Shown here in pieces: positions 24,558 through 31,951 of a stretch of DNA of 64,000 nt. The translations under genes and the position numbers were made by a program. Source of the DNA: Candidatus Saccharimonadota bacterium (GTDB lineage: Bacteria > Patescibacteriota > Saccharimonadia > Saccharimonadales > Saccharimonadaceae). The notes beneath the pieces were generated by a model. The model worked only from the letters and a program-made list of their open reading frames with translations. It ran no database searches and was not told the DNA's origin. Every line of letters starts with the position of its first letter. The first letter of the stretch is position 1. The stretch is taken from contig JAFWIP010000004.1 in assembly GCA_017514805.1 (NCBI GenBank), positions 47,690-111,689 on the forward strand. The letters are read 5' to 3'.

Positions 24558-25445
24558 TTAGCGAAAGATTCCGCGCTTTTTCGATTTACCGAATTCTTCA
24601 ATCAGCTCTTTTTGTTTCTTATTGAGATTGCGCGGAATTTCAACGTTAATTGTAACAATATGCGGACCACGCTGATCGGAGCCAAGATGCGGTGCGCCAT
24701 GTCCGGAAAGCTTAAAATTCGTACCTGGCTGAGTGCCGGCCGGAACTTTCATCGTAATCTTACCATCAACTGTCTCAACATCAATCTCAGTACCAAGCAC
24801 CGCATCAACCATCGAAATCGTGACATCCGAGAGAATAAGGTCACCCTCACGCGTGAGATGCTTATGTGCGCGAACACGAACCTCGACGTAGAGATCGCCA
24901 CGTTGTCCATCGGCAGATGGAGCTTCCCCGCCCTTGCCAGCTAAGCGAATTGACTGCCCATCAAAAATACCTGCTGGAATCTTTAGCTTAGTTTGGTTGC
25001 CATCAACAGAAATAGTCTTCGTTGCGCCAAAGATTGCTTCCTCGAAATCAATCGTAATACTCGTACGATAATCGCGACCACGACGAGCGCCGCGGAAACC
25101 GCCACCGAAACCAAAAATACTACCAAGGATATCTTCGAAGCCGCCGCCGCCAAAGTCAAAATTGAAGCTTTGGCCGTTTGCGCCACGGAAGCCAGCAAAT
25201 GGATCGCCACCGCCATCACTGCCAACACCAGCATGGCCAAACTGATCATAACGACTACGCTTAGTCTTATCGCTAAGGACAGAATAGGCTTCGTTTATTT
25301 CCTTGAACTTCTCTTCCGCTTCCTTATCGCCTGGATTTTTGTCCGGATGATACTTAACGGCAAGCTTACGAAAAGCTTTCTTTATTTCATCATCAGATGC
25401 GCCTTTTGCGACGCCTAAAACCTCGTAGTAATCACGTTTACTCAT
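24558..25445 (-). CDS. DnaJ-family co-chaperone without zinc-finger domain (CbpA-like, type II)
   Basis: 295 aa. J-domain with HPD in [10 protein letters not shown] (about 33), Gly/Phe-rich linker (about 75-120) and two C-terminal beta domains ([26 protein letters not shown]). The four CxxCxGxG zinc repeats of classic DnaJ are missing, so it is type II (CbpA-like). It stimulates DnaK, which is not in the window. TGCTATACT ends 7 bases before ATG, so leaderless. A CIRCE-like palindrome abuts the -10, suggesting heat-shock repression by HrcA. Confidence 0.92.
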   Translation of the reverse strand: MSKRDYYEVLGVAKGASDDEIKKAFRKLAVKYHPDKNPGDKEAEEKFKEINEAYSVLSDKTKRSRYDQFGHAGVGSDGGGDPFAGFRGANGQSFNFDFGGGGFEDILGSIFGFGGGFRGARRGRDYRTSITIDFEEAIFGATKTISVDGNQTKLKIPAGIFDGQSIRLAGKGGEAPSADGQRGDLYVEVRVRAHKHLTREGDLILSDVTISMVDAVLGTEIDVETVDGKITMKVPAGTQPGTNFKLSGHGAPHLGSDQRGPHIVTINVEIPRNLNKKQKELIEEFGKSKKRGIFR

Positions 25446-25452
25446 GCACTAA

Positions 25453-25461
25453 AGTATAGCA
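25453..25461 (-). promoter_or_regulatory. Extended -10 of the dnaJ-like gene, predicted leaderless
   Basis: TGCTATACT, 7 bases before ATG 25445. Confidence 0.6.
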
Positions 25462-25492
25462 CTTAGCACTCTACCCCGCAAGAGTGCTAAGT
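25461..25492. promoter_or_regulatory. CIRCE-like heat-shock operator
   Basis: ACTTAGCACTCT - 8 bases - AGAGTGCTAAGT, a perfect 12-bp inverted repeat containing TTAGCACTC and GAGTGCTAA, the two CIRCE half-sites bound by HrcA. The gap between the 9-mers is 10, not the canonical 9. It lies directly upstream of the dnaJ -10 and overlaps the last codons of the neighbouring DMT gene. Confidence 0.75.
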
Positions 25493-26431
25493 CATAATAA
25501 CTATGCCAGTAATAATCAGTACGGCCGCAATAACGTACTGGACAATGAGCCGGCGAGTAAGTCGTTTGCCATGAATAAATTTCGGGAATATTTTGCCGAC
25601 AAAGATTGTATAAAACAGCGAAACAAAGAGGCCTGTTACCTTGCCAACAACAGTCATCATCGCAATAACCGGTACGATCAGAAGTCCATATTTATAGATG
25701 AATTCCGCGAACAAGAAGGACAGATTGTCGACAATCGATGCTAGAAAATTCTTGCGATGGTGTTTTCCTGCAAAGAAAGTCATACGGACGGCATGGCGCC
25801 AAGAGCCAAAACAAATCATGACGACCGTAATCATTAGCGCCGAGCCTAGCTCAAAAAAGAAGAAACTGCGCGCAAAGAGCGCAATATCGGTAGTAAAGCC
25901 CTTTACGAAATAGGCAAAGATAATATCCGACGAGATCGAAAAGAACATCGAACAAAATGCAAGAACTATCACCCGATAATCTATTTTATGACGCTGTTTC
26001 TTGCCGCCGCCGAATAGTATTACTAAAATCGCGAGCATAATAATTGCAAAACCGATGCCCTGGCCAGGCGTAATTACTTCGCCAAGAACAAGAATGCCAA
26101 GAGCGAGCGAGATGAGCGGGCTCAGCTGGCCGATAATATTAATGTCGGCCGTATCGCCAATCTGAAGAGTTCGATAGTAGAACACCGAACCAATAACATT
26201 AACTGCGCCCGCGGCGATTAAGCCGAGTGCATTCTGAATTGGCAAGAAGAAGACCATTCGGCCAAAGATAGCGAACAAAATTAAAATTCCAAGAATCATC
26301 CCTGGGAGGTGCGTAATAATTAATGCTCCCGGCTTACGTTTTGGCAAAGCAGTATCGACTAGATAATTCTGAATATAGCTACTGCTAACATAGAAAACCT
26401 GAGAAAGAATCGGAAAAATTGCCCACATCAT
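25487..26431 (-). CDS. EamA/DMT-superfamily transporter
   Basis: 314 aa with ten predicted membrane segments in two five-helix halves (EamA repeats), the second half starting near residue 150. Typical of drug/metabolite transporters, which exchange amino acids, nucleotide sugars or other small molecules; the substrate cannot be read from sequence. First helices LPGMILGILILFAIFG and NALGLIAAGAVNVIGSVFYYRTLQIGD match the family. The promoter GGTATAAT ends 8 bases before the first ATG. Its stop lies inside the CIRCE-like element. Confidence 0.85.
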   Translation of the reverse strand: MMWAIFPILSQVFYVSSSYIQNYLVDTALPKRKPGALIITHLPGMILGILILFAIFGRMVFFLPIQNALGLIAAGAVNVIGSVFYYRTLQIGDTADINIIGQLSPLISLALGILVLGEVITPGQGIGFAIIMLAILVILFGGGKKQRHKIDYRVIVLAFCSMFFSISSDIIFAYFVKGFTTDIALFARSFFFFELGSALMITVVMICFGSWRHAVRMTFFAGKHHRKNFLASIVDNLSFLFAEFIYKYGLLIVPVIAMMTVVGKVTGLFVSLFYTIFVGKIFPKFIHGKRLTRRLIVQYVIAAVLIITGIVIMT

Positions 26432-26439
26432 ATAGATTT

Positions 26440-26448
26440 ATTATACCT
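26440..26448 (-). promoter_or_regulatory. -10 of the DMT transporter gene
   Basis: AGGTATAAT ending 8 bases before ATG 26431; it overlaps the stop of the upstream CBS gene (26448). Confidence 0.5.
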
Positions 26449-27176
26449 TATATTTCGCGCCGAGAAACTAGCGTAGAAGAATTGTCGTCCTCGAAGTCGT
26501 CCTTAATCTCGCGATTAAATAAGACCGCTATTAACGTACTTAGTTCAGCGTAGCCAACAAGTTGCTCGTCAGAATTAATAATGAATACGTAGTCCGTGCG
26601 GGCGCGTAGGAATACTGCAAGCAATTGCTCGAGCGTATAATCCTCTCTGGCGAAAGCAACATTATGCTCCATTAATTTTGTGACCGGTTGATCTTTTGAA
26701 ATATGAAGAAGATCTAGCTTGTCTGTACGGATCAACCCACAAACTTTGTTTGCTTTATTTAAGACCGGGAAGACAGTGTCGCCAGTCTTATAAAGCTTAT
26801 CTAAATTAAGAGGCCCAAGAAAATCACTGTCTTTCAGGAAAGTAATATCATCGCGCGGCATCGTAATCAATATTGCTTTGCGTTTATCGAATGACATCGC
26901 GCCAGAAATAAGGTTACGTTGCTTGACGCTTAGCACTTCGCGCGGAGTGCGACGAAGGAGCTGAATGAGCTCTTTTTCATTAGCTGGCGTATATTCTTTT
27001 AGCTCTTTCTTAATTGCGTCTTCTAATCGTTTTTGAATTTTCTTTTCCTCGCGCTCGCGAGCTTTTTCCTCCCTCTCTTTTGATGTCGAGATTGGATTTG
27101 CGCGAAATCTATCTAGGCGCGGATCAAGCGCAGAAACAAGTTTGGCCATCATCTTATGCGGGAATGATTGCTTCAT
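26448..27176 (-). CDS. CBS-domain-pair protein, soluble
   Basis: 242 aa. Residues about 30-75 form a highly charged helix (KEREEKAREREEKKIQKRLE); about 95-215 hold a CBS pair of the CorC/CNNM type (ILITMPRDDITFLKDSD and VTKLMEHNVAFAREDYTLEQL). The DUF21 membrane domain that usually precedes this pair and the C-terminal CorC domain are absent. CBS pairs bind adenine nucleotides and regulate partners. The partner is unknown. Leaderless; divergent from the DsbA-like gene with promoters 6 bases apart. Confidence 0.75.
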   Translation of the reverse strand: MKQSFPHKMMAKLVSALDPRLDRFRANPISTSKEREEKAREREEKKIQKRLEDAIKKELKEYTPANEKELIQLLRRTPREVLSVKQRNLISGAMSFDKRKAILITMPRDDITFLKDSDFLGPLNLDKLYKTGDTVFPVLNKANKVCGLIRTDKLDLLHISKDQPVTKLMEHNVAFAREDYTLEQLLAVFLRARTDYVFIINSDEQLVGYAELSTLIAVLFNREIKDDFEDDNSSTLVSRREI

Positions 27177-27182
27177 ACATCT

Positions 27183-27191
27183 ATTATAGCA
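27183..27191 (-). promoter_or_regulatory. Extended -10 of the CBS gene, predicted leaderless
   Basis: TGCTATAAT, 6 bases before ATG 27176; back to back with the divergent -10 at 27198. Confidence 0.6.
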
Positions 27192-27197
27192 TCAGCG

Positions 27198-27206
27198 TGA
27201 TATACT
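27198..27206 (+). promoter_or_regulatory. Extended -10 of the DsbA-like gene, predicted leaderless
   Basis: TGATATACT, 6 bases before ATG 27213. Confidence 0.6.
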
Positions 27207-27212
27207 AATTAC

Positions 27213-27941
27213 ATGAATAAGTTTACTGTAGGTGCGATTGTAGCAATTTTGCTGGCATTCGGAGGTTTGGTTGTCTGGTCCTCGATTAATTCAGGCAATA
27301 AAACAGATTATGATAAATACGACACGGCTAAAATTATTCCAGCCGACGATAATAATGGCAATATAGGTGAGCATGTTCGCGGTAAGGAAGATTCTAGCGT
27401 CGTCTTGGTAGAATATGCGGATTTACAGTGCCCGGGCTGTGCCACTATGATGCCTAAAATCAGCAAGCTTTACGAACAATATGGTGATCGTGTCGCTTTT
27501 ATATTTCGTAATTATCCAATCAGTGGCCACCAAAATGCGCGTGCCGCCTCTGCAGCAGCAGAATCTGCTGGCCTACAAGGCTACTATTGGCAGATGCTAG
27601 AAACAATGTATGATAACCGTAATGATTGGATTAGCGTATTCGACACTGAAAAACGCACAAATATCTTCGTCGGTTATTTCAATGACGTTTCAGGTAACAA
27701 GGGTGATGTCGAAAAGTTCAAATCAATGCTTGGCGATGCAAACATTCAGAAAAAGATTGATTTCGATAAAAACATCGGAAGCAAGAGAGATAACATTTCC
27801 GCAACACCTTCATTCTTCGTAAACGGAAAAGCAATTGATATTGATGGTGACGGAGACATTAAGGATAAAATCGAAAACGCTATCAATGATGCTCTGAAAG
27901 AAAACGGTCTCAAAACCGGCCCAGCCGAAAGTAGTAAATAA
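27213..27941 (+). CDS. Membrane-anchored DsbA-like thiol-disulfide oxidoreductase
   Basis: 242 aa. One N-terminal membrane segment (about 5-25), then a thioredoxin fold with an inserted helical domain. Active site CPGC in YADLQCPGCATMM (about 75-78), FRNYPISGHQNA after it, and the cis-Pro loop SATPSFFVNGKAI near the end. It belongs to the DsbA/BdbD-like group (Thioredoxin_4). It likely forms disulfides outside the membrane; the Cys-rich exported proteins in this window are plausible clients (inference). A DsbB/VKOR partner was not seen. Monocistronic with terminator. Confidence 0.9.
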   Translation: MNKFTVGAIVAILLAFGGLVVWSSINSGNKTDYDKYDTAKIIPADDNNGNIGEHVRGKEDSSVVLVEYADLQCPGCATMMPKISKLYEQYGDRVAFIFRNYPISGHQNARAASAAAESAGLQGYYWQMLETMYDNRNDWISVFDTEKRTNIFVGYFNDVSGNKGDVEKFKSMLGDANIQKKIDFDKNIGSKRDNISATPSFFVNGKAIDIDGDGDIKDKIENAINDALKENGLKTGPAESSK

Positions 27942-27942
27942 T

Positions 27943-27976
27943 AAAAAATAACCGCTCTCAACTGCGGTTATTTTTT
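27943..27976. terminator. Bidirectional intrinsic terminator
   Basis: Arms AAAAAATAACCGC and GCGGTTATTTTTT with an 8-base loop. Ends the DsbA-like gene on + and the small minus-strand unit 27983-28207 on -. Confidence 0.85.
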
Positions 27977-27982
27977 GTGCGC

Positions 27983-28054
27983 TTACACCTCGATATATTC
28001 ATTCCAGTGAAGCGCGTCCACTTGGAGCGTCCCCTTGCGGTTACGCTTTTTCAT
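27983..28054 (-). CDS. Possible small protein, 23 aa
   Basis: An ATG frame of 23 codons beginning MKKRNRKGTLQV and ending WNEYIEV. A good GCAGGAGA site lies 5 bases upstream, and the frame lies in a stand-alone unit with its own promoter (28208-28216) and terminator (27943-27976). Too short for compositional support; it may be part of a non-coding RNA. The stretch 27942-28247 otherwise holds no larger gene. Confidence 0.35.
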   Translation of the reverse strand: MKKRNRKGTLQVDALHWNEYIEV

Positions 28055-28105
28055 GGTTTCTCCTGCTTAGTAATATTGCCCTGCTTCTTCTATTAGTTTT
28101 TGCGC

Positions 28106-28171
28106 CTATTTGGCACGCATCCCCATAAAACTAGCAGAGCCATCGCTCTTTACGACTATATCCCCAAACAT
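28106..28171 (-). CDS. Possible small protein, 21 aa
   Basis: ATG frame MFGDIVVKSDGSASFMGMR ending TAG, in the same transcription unit, upstream of the 23-aa frame. No SD; a TATAAC lies 5 bases upstream. Weak support. Confidence 0.2.
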   Translation of the reverse strand: MFGDIVVKSDGSASFMGMRAK

Positions 28172-28207
28172 GCTGAGTTATACACACGTTCCCAGAGCAA
28201 CGAATCT

Positions 28208-28227
28208 ATTGTAGCAAATACTACAAT
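28208..28227 (-). promoter_or_regulatory. Extended -10 covered by a perfect inverted repeat
   Basis: ATTGTAG-CAAATA-CTACAAT, a 7-bp palindrome, contains the minus-strand TGCTACAAT (28208-28216) that would start the small unit to its left. The placement suggests a repressor operator, but it could also be a weak terminator after ruvA. Confidence 0.4.
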
Positions 28228-28247
28228 GGCTTTCAAGCATTAAAATA

Positions 28248-28829
28248 TTAACGGTTTTTGAGGGCGGCGCGAATACGATCTTCGGTGCTGAGATTTACGT
28301 CAACGCCTTCGAGTGCTTTTGTAGCATCTGCAAGCGTAAGGCCTAGCGCCATTAGGGCATCGAGCGCCTCATCGCTTTCTAACGGCTTCACCGCGACTTG
28401 CGGTTCATTTTTGCGGCCATAATATGTCGGTAAACCAACCTTGTCGCGAAGGTCGACAATAACACGTTCAGCAGATTTCTTCCCTACTCCACTCGCTTTT
28501 GCGATATAGGCCGAGTCGGCATTCGCGATAGCGTTGCGAACCTCTTCAGCTGGCGCAAGACTCAAAATCGCCATGCCAGCCTTTGGGCCAATCCCCTGCA
28601 CGGAAATCAACAGTTCAAAGAGACGCTTTGCGGCAAGACTCGTGAAGCCAAAGAGCTCTTCGGCCTGCTCGCGCACATGATGATAAGTATATAGTTTAAC
28701 CTCGTCGTCGAGATTGAGATTCTCGTAATCAATCCCGCTGAGAGCTACTTCGTAGCCGACGCCATTTACGTCGACGATTACAGAGTTATCGAATTTTTCG
28801 GTCAAAATACCTTTAAGATGAGCTATCAT
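28248..28829 (-). CDS. ruvA: Holliday junction DNA helicase subunit RuvA
   Basis: 193 aa. Tetrameric junction-binding protein of RuvABC. OB-fold N-domain (MIAHLKGILTEKFDNSVIVDVNGVGYEV), helix-hairpin-helix pairs LLISVQGIGPKAGMAIL (about 72) and ANADSAYIAKASGVGKKSAERV (about 107), and the C-terminal RuvB-contacting domain DALMALGL. Leaderless start. ruvB (33274) and ruvC (56557) are elsewhere in the window rather than in one operon. Confidence 0.97.
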   Translation of the reverse strand: MIAHLKGILTEKFDNSVIVDVNGVGYEVALSGIDYENLNLDDEVKLYTYHHVREQAEELFGFTSLAAKRLFELLISVQGIGPKAGMAILSLAPAEEVRNAIANADSAYIAKASGVGKKSAERVIVDLRDKVGLPTYYGRKNEPQVAVKPLESDEALDALMALGLTLADATKALEGVDVNLSTEDRIRAALKNR

Positions 28830-28836
28830 ATCTATT

Positions 28837-28842
28837 ATTATA
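28837..28842 (-). promoter_or_regulatory. -10 of ruvA, predicted leaderless
   Basis: TATAAT, 7 bases before ATG 28829, preceded by TGT. Confidence 0.5.
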
Positions 28843-28853
28843 ACAGAGTAAAT

Positions 28854-30425
28854 TTACTGAATAACGTATGGGTCGGAATACGTACCCGTACCAGTATAAG
28901 TGACACCGTACTTAACCGAGAGAACTGGACGAACGGAAGCGCGATCGCCTGATTGTCCACCCATATACTTATCATACAAGTCAGTACACCAGCCATACAT
29001 CTCGTAATCGTTTGCCCCATTATACATATATGGAGTCATCGTGTATGCACATTGGCTATTGTTCGGATTGGCAGCCACATAAGTCTTCTTAAGGTCTGAA
29101 GACCAATTAGTCGTTGACCCGCCGAGCATAACTTCATCTGCCGTCATGAGTGCAATTGGGAAAGCGAGTCTGCCATTGCCCTTTGCGCTGCTTACGGTAT
29201 ATGCATCGTTTTTAGTACAATCGATGCTTGGCGCATAATTTACAGATAGACGATCATATGCGGAAAAATGGAAGCTATCATAATGAGTGATAGATGATGG
29301 ATCAGAAGCGGAAGACTTATCATTGCAATAGACAGTATCTTCAACCTTGTCTCTTTCCGTAATCATGCCGCCATAAAAGCTATAGACAGGGCTCTGAATA
29401 TTGGAGTAGCTGTAGTCAAAGAAGTTCCATTCTGGAGGATTTGACGAAATAATATCGTGATGGTAATCGGAGGTATTTACGACCGCATAGTCTCCAGATG
29501 TAGCCGTCGTCGAATCTACGCACTGACCATTCGTAGGTTGGCCGCTATATAGCAACTTTACGCCACCGGTATCAGTAGTACGAACCGCGCGCCAACAGTA
29601 TCCGTTGAATATTACGTAATTATCTACTTCGCCGCGATAATAATAGACTGGATAATAGTCATTTTGATGCGCAGACAAAGTATTGACGCCGTTACCGTTG
29701 CCAAGTGCTACGGTGGCAGTATTAGCAAAGTCAATATTATCGTCAGGGCCGTTCGTTAAACAAGCGATATGATCGTAGAAAATATCACTATCACAATCAG
29801 CCGTATATCTTTCTGGCTCCATTGGCTCATCGCTCATCTGGAAGGTAATATAGAGATGATAGGTCGCCTCAGAATAATCAGTAGGAATCGTTTCGCCAAT
29901 TAGGCCATCAGCACTGTAGCGAACATCCCCAACAGTGTTAACTTCGCAGTTGAAAGTGACAGACTTGAGGAGAGAGAGGGTAGATTCATCTTTGCTAAGA
30001 GCGGTTTCGTAATAATACCAGCCATCACTACCAAGCTCCCATTTGTCGTCGTTTTGAGTATTAATAACAGCGTAGCGTTTCTCTACACCCGAATCAGTCC
30101 AAGCGAGCGGAAGATCAGTCGTTTCGTGGTCAGATGCTGGCGTAGTAGTGTTTTTGGTGCGCCAGTATTCATTTATCTTCATACGAACATAGCGCGGAGT
30201 ATCCGAATGATTCGTTGCAATAGCTGTCTTTGGAGTTTCCTGGCATGGCTGCCAATCCTCAGGAGAATCAAATGTTTCAGAGAATTCTACATTGTCGCTT
30301 GGAAGACGAAATAGATTAGCGAAAAACATAGAATCTTGGTTGTAAGCGATAGTGCCAACAACGGTTAATATTAATGCCGAAACGCCAGCAATGGCGAGAA
30401 CTTTTTTATTTTTGAAACGCTGCAT
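28854..30425 (-). CDS. TasA/camelysin-like secreted protein, paralog 3
   Basis: 523 aa. Same plan as the paralogs at 20.6 and 22.5 kb but diverged and shorter: KNKK plus hydrophobic segment (about 9-27), FFANLFRLPSDNVEFSETFD, the strand YVRMKINEYWR, the middle FNGYCWRAVRTTDTGGVKLL, and the C-terminal YTMTPYMYNGAN ... VRPVLSVKYG ... GTGTYSDPYVIQ. The SipW-type signal region suggests export and fibre or surface assembly (inference). It has its own promoter TGTTAAAAT (30463-30471) with a 37-base leader and only a weak AGG, unlike paralogs 1-2. Confidence 0.72.
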   Translation of the reverse strand: MQRFKNKKVLAIAGVSALILTVVGTIAYNQDSMFFANLFRLPSDNVEFSETFDSPEDWQPCQETPKTAIATNHSDTPRYVRMKINEYWRTKNTTTPASDHETTDLPLAWTDSGVEKRYAVINTQNDDKWELGSDGWYYYETALSKDESTLSLLKSVTFNCEVNTVGDVRYSADGLIGETIPTDYSEATYHLYITFQMSDEPMEPERYTADCDSDIFYDHIACLTNGPDDNIDFANTATVALGNGNGVNTLSAHQNDYYPVYYYRGEVDNYVIFNGYCWRAVRTTDTGGVKLLYSGQPTNGQCVDSTTATSGDYAVVNTSDYHHDIISSNPPEWNFFDYSYSNIQSPVYSFYGGMITERDKVEDTVYCNDKSSASDPSSITHYDSFHFSAYDRLSVNYAPSIDCTKNDAYTVSSAKGNGRLAFPIALMTADEVMLGGSTTNWSSDLKKTYVAANPNNSQCAYTMTPYMYNGANDYEMYGWCTDLYDKYMGGQSGDRASVRPVLSVKYGVTYTGTGTYSDPYVIQ

Positions 30426-30462
30426 TTTTTGACCTGTTTATTTTTGATAGACGCTTGCAGTA

Positions 30463-30471
30463 ATTTTAACA
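30463..30471 (-). promoter_or_regulatory. Extended -10 of TasA-like paralog 3
   Basis: TGTTAAAAT, 37 bases before ATG 30425. Confidence 0.45.
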
Positions 30472-30546
30472 TAATCGGTTATATTTGTCTAGAATGATTA
30501 ATTGAAATAAAATCGCACTTCTACCCTTGTCGAATAGTAAAAAATG

Positions 30547-30555
30547 TGATAAAAT
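30547..30555 (+). promoter_or_regulatory. Extended -10 of rplS-rnhB
   Basis: TGATAAAAT, 31 bases before the rplS ATG (30587), so a conventional leader. Confidence 0.5.
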
Positions 30556-30586
30556 GAGGAAAGTTTTTAATATAAAAGGTAAGAAT

Positions 30587-31054
30587 ATGTCGTTTGAATT
30601 ACTCAAAATGGTGGGTGATGCCCAGAAAAAGAAGGCCGTCATTGACGTCCGTTCTGGTGATACTGTGCGTGTTTCACAGAAAATTAAGGAAGGTGACAAG
30701 TTCCGCATTCAGGTATTCGAAGGTACTGTAATTCGCGTTGATCGCAAAGCTTCTCATACCGAGCGCATCGTTGTCCGTAAAGTTACGTCCGGTGTTGGCG
30801 TCGAGAAGAGCTTCTTGATGCACAGTCCACTCGTAGAAAAGGTCGAGATTGTTCGCCGCGGTAAGGTTCGCCGCAACAACCTTCGTTACCTCCGCGAGCG
30901 TTCCGGTAAATCCGCTCGTCTCACTCAGAAGGATTTCGATCGCCACGCAGTGAACGAACTCCCAGCTGAAGAAGAAGCTCCAAAGGCCGAAGAGCCAGCA
31001 GAAGCCGCAGAGGCAAAAGCAGAAGCTCCAGCAGAAGAGAAAACGGAAGCTTAA
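30587..31054 (+). CDS. rplS: 50S ribosomal protein L19 with acidic Ala/Glu tail
   Basis: 155 aa from the ATG at 30587. Residues 1-115 are standard bL19 (SGDTVRVSQKIKEGDKFRIQ, RRGKVRRNNLRYLRERSGKSAR), which sits at the 30S-50S interface. Residues about 117-155 are an extra Ala/Glu/Pro-rich tail not found in ordinary L19 (about 115 aa). A longer in-frame start at 30527 overlaps the promoter and is rejected. Followed after 3 bases by the RNase HII fusion. Confidence 0.95.
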   Translation: MSFELLKMVGDAQKKKAVIDVRSGDTVRVSQKIKEGDKFRIQVFEGTVIRVDRKASHTERIVVRKVTSGVGVEKSFLMHSPLVEKVEIVRRGKVRRNNLRYLRERSGKSARLTQKDFDRHAVNELPAEEEAPKAEEPAEAAEAKAEAPAEEKTEA

Positions 31055-31057
31055 AGC

Positions 31058-31951
31058 TTGAAAAAGCTACTAGGAATAGATGAAGTAGGAAGAGGTCCCT
31101 GGGCGGGGCCTCTTGTTGTTGGTGCGTGTGTTTTACGTGAGCCAATCGAAGATTTAAACGACAGCAAAAAATTAACCGCAAAACGCCGTGAAAAACTAGC
31201 GGCCGAGATTCACGAGAAGGCTTATTGTGGACTGGGTTGGGTTTCAGCTACAGAGCTCGATCAACTTGGGCTTTCCGATTCCCTACGCAAAGCCTGCCGA
31301 GAAGCAGTAAAGGCCGTTCAGGCGCAAAAACCTGAATTCAATGAAATTATTATTGATGGTACTATAAATTTTCTAAGCGATACACCGCTTGGAAGGTATG
31401 TCGCTGTTCTACCAAAAGCTGATGCACTTGTGCCAGAAGTATCGGCTGCTTCAATTATCGCAAAGGTAGCGCGCGACAATTATATGATTGAACTGGCAAA
31501 AAAATATCCAAAATATGGATTCGAGAAACACGTCGGTTACGGCACTGCTCTGCATCGCGCAGCGCTCGAAAAATATGGGCCATGCGAAGAGCACCGCAAA
31601 AGTTTCCGTCCGATTGCTGAACTTGCACACAATATTAAAGCTGGGCAGCTCGGCGAAAAGTCGGCGGCGGATTATTTAGTCGCCAATGGACACAAAATCA
31701 TTGAGAGAAATTGGAAAACGAAATGGTGCGAAATTGATATTATTTCCGAGAAAGACGACATTTTATATTTTACGGAAGTAAAGTATCGTAAACGCGGCAA
31801 TGGCCTAGATGCAATTACATCAACAAAGCAAAAACAAATGCATTTCGCAGCAGAAATGTATCTACAAAAGTATCAAGACAAAAGCGCACGCCTAGCTGCA
31901 ATTGCAGTAGGCGGAGATTATGAGGTTACTAATTTTCTAGTCCTCGAGTAG
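31058..31951 (+). CDS. rnhB: Fusion: ribonuclease HII + YraN-family (UPF0102) nuclease-like domain
   Basis: 297 aa. Residues 1-195 are RNase HII: GIDEVGRGPWAGPLV with acidic residues D7 and E8, IIDGTINF, PEVSAASIIAKVARD and KYGFEKHVGYGT; it removes ribonucleotides from DNA:RNA hybrids. Residues about 200-297 are a YraN/UPF0102 domain: GQLGEKSAADYLVANGHKI, ERNWKTKWCEIDIISEKDD, YFTEVKYRKR, with the E-x-D ... E-x-K restriction-endonuclease-like core. The two are often adjacent genes in other bacteria; here one frame. TTG start 3 bases after rplS. The 3' end overlaps the convergent HNH gene by 23 bases. Confidence 0.88.
   Translation: MKKLLGIDEVGRGPWAGPLVVGACVLREPIEDLNDSKKLTAKRREKLAAEIHEKAYCGLGWVSATELDQLGLSDSLRKACREAVKAVQAQKPEFNEIIIDGTINFLSDTPLGRYVAVLPKADALVPEVSAASIIAKVARDNYMIELAKKYPKYGFEKHVGYGTALHRAALEKYGPCEEHRKSFRPIAELAHNIKAGQLGEKSAADYLVANGHKIIERNWKTKWCEIDIISEKDDILYFTEVKYRKRGNGLDAITSTKQKQMHFAAEMYLQKYQDKSARLAAIAVGGDYEVTNFLVLE

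Noticed and set aside
27977..28247. tmRNA, 4.5S RNA or RNase P RNA in the gene-poor gap
   Set aside because: No tRNA-like CCA end, SRP GGAAGCAGCC-type core or RNase P GAGGAAAGTC-type core was found on either strand.
30527..30586. N-terminal extension of rplS
   Set aside because: It lies over the -10 element; L19 proteins begin near the 30587 ATG.
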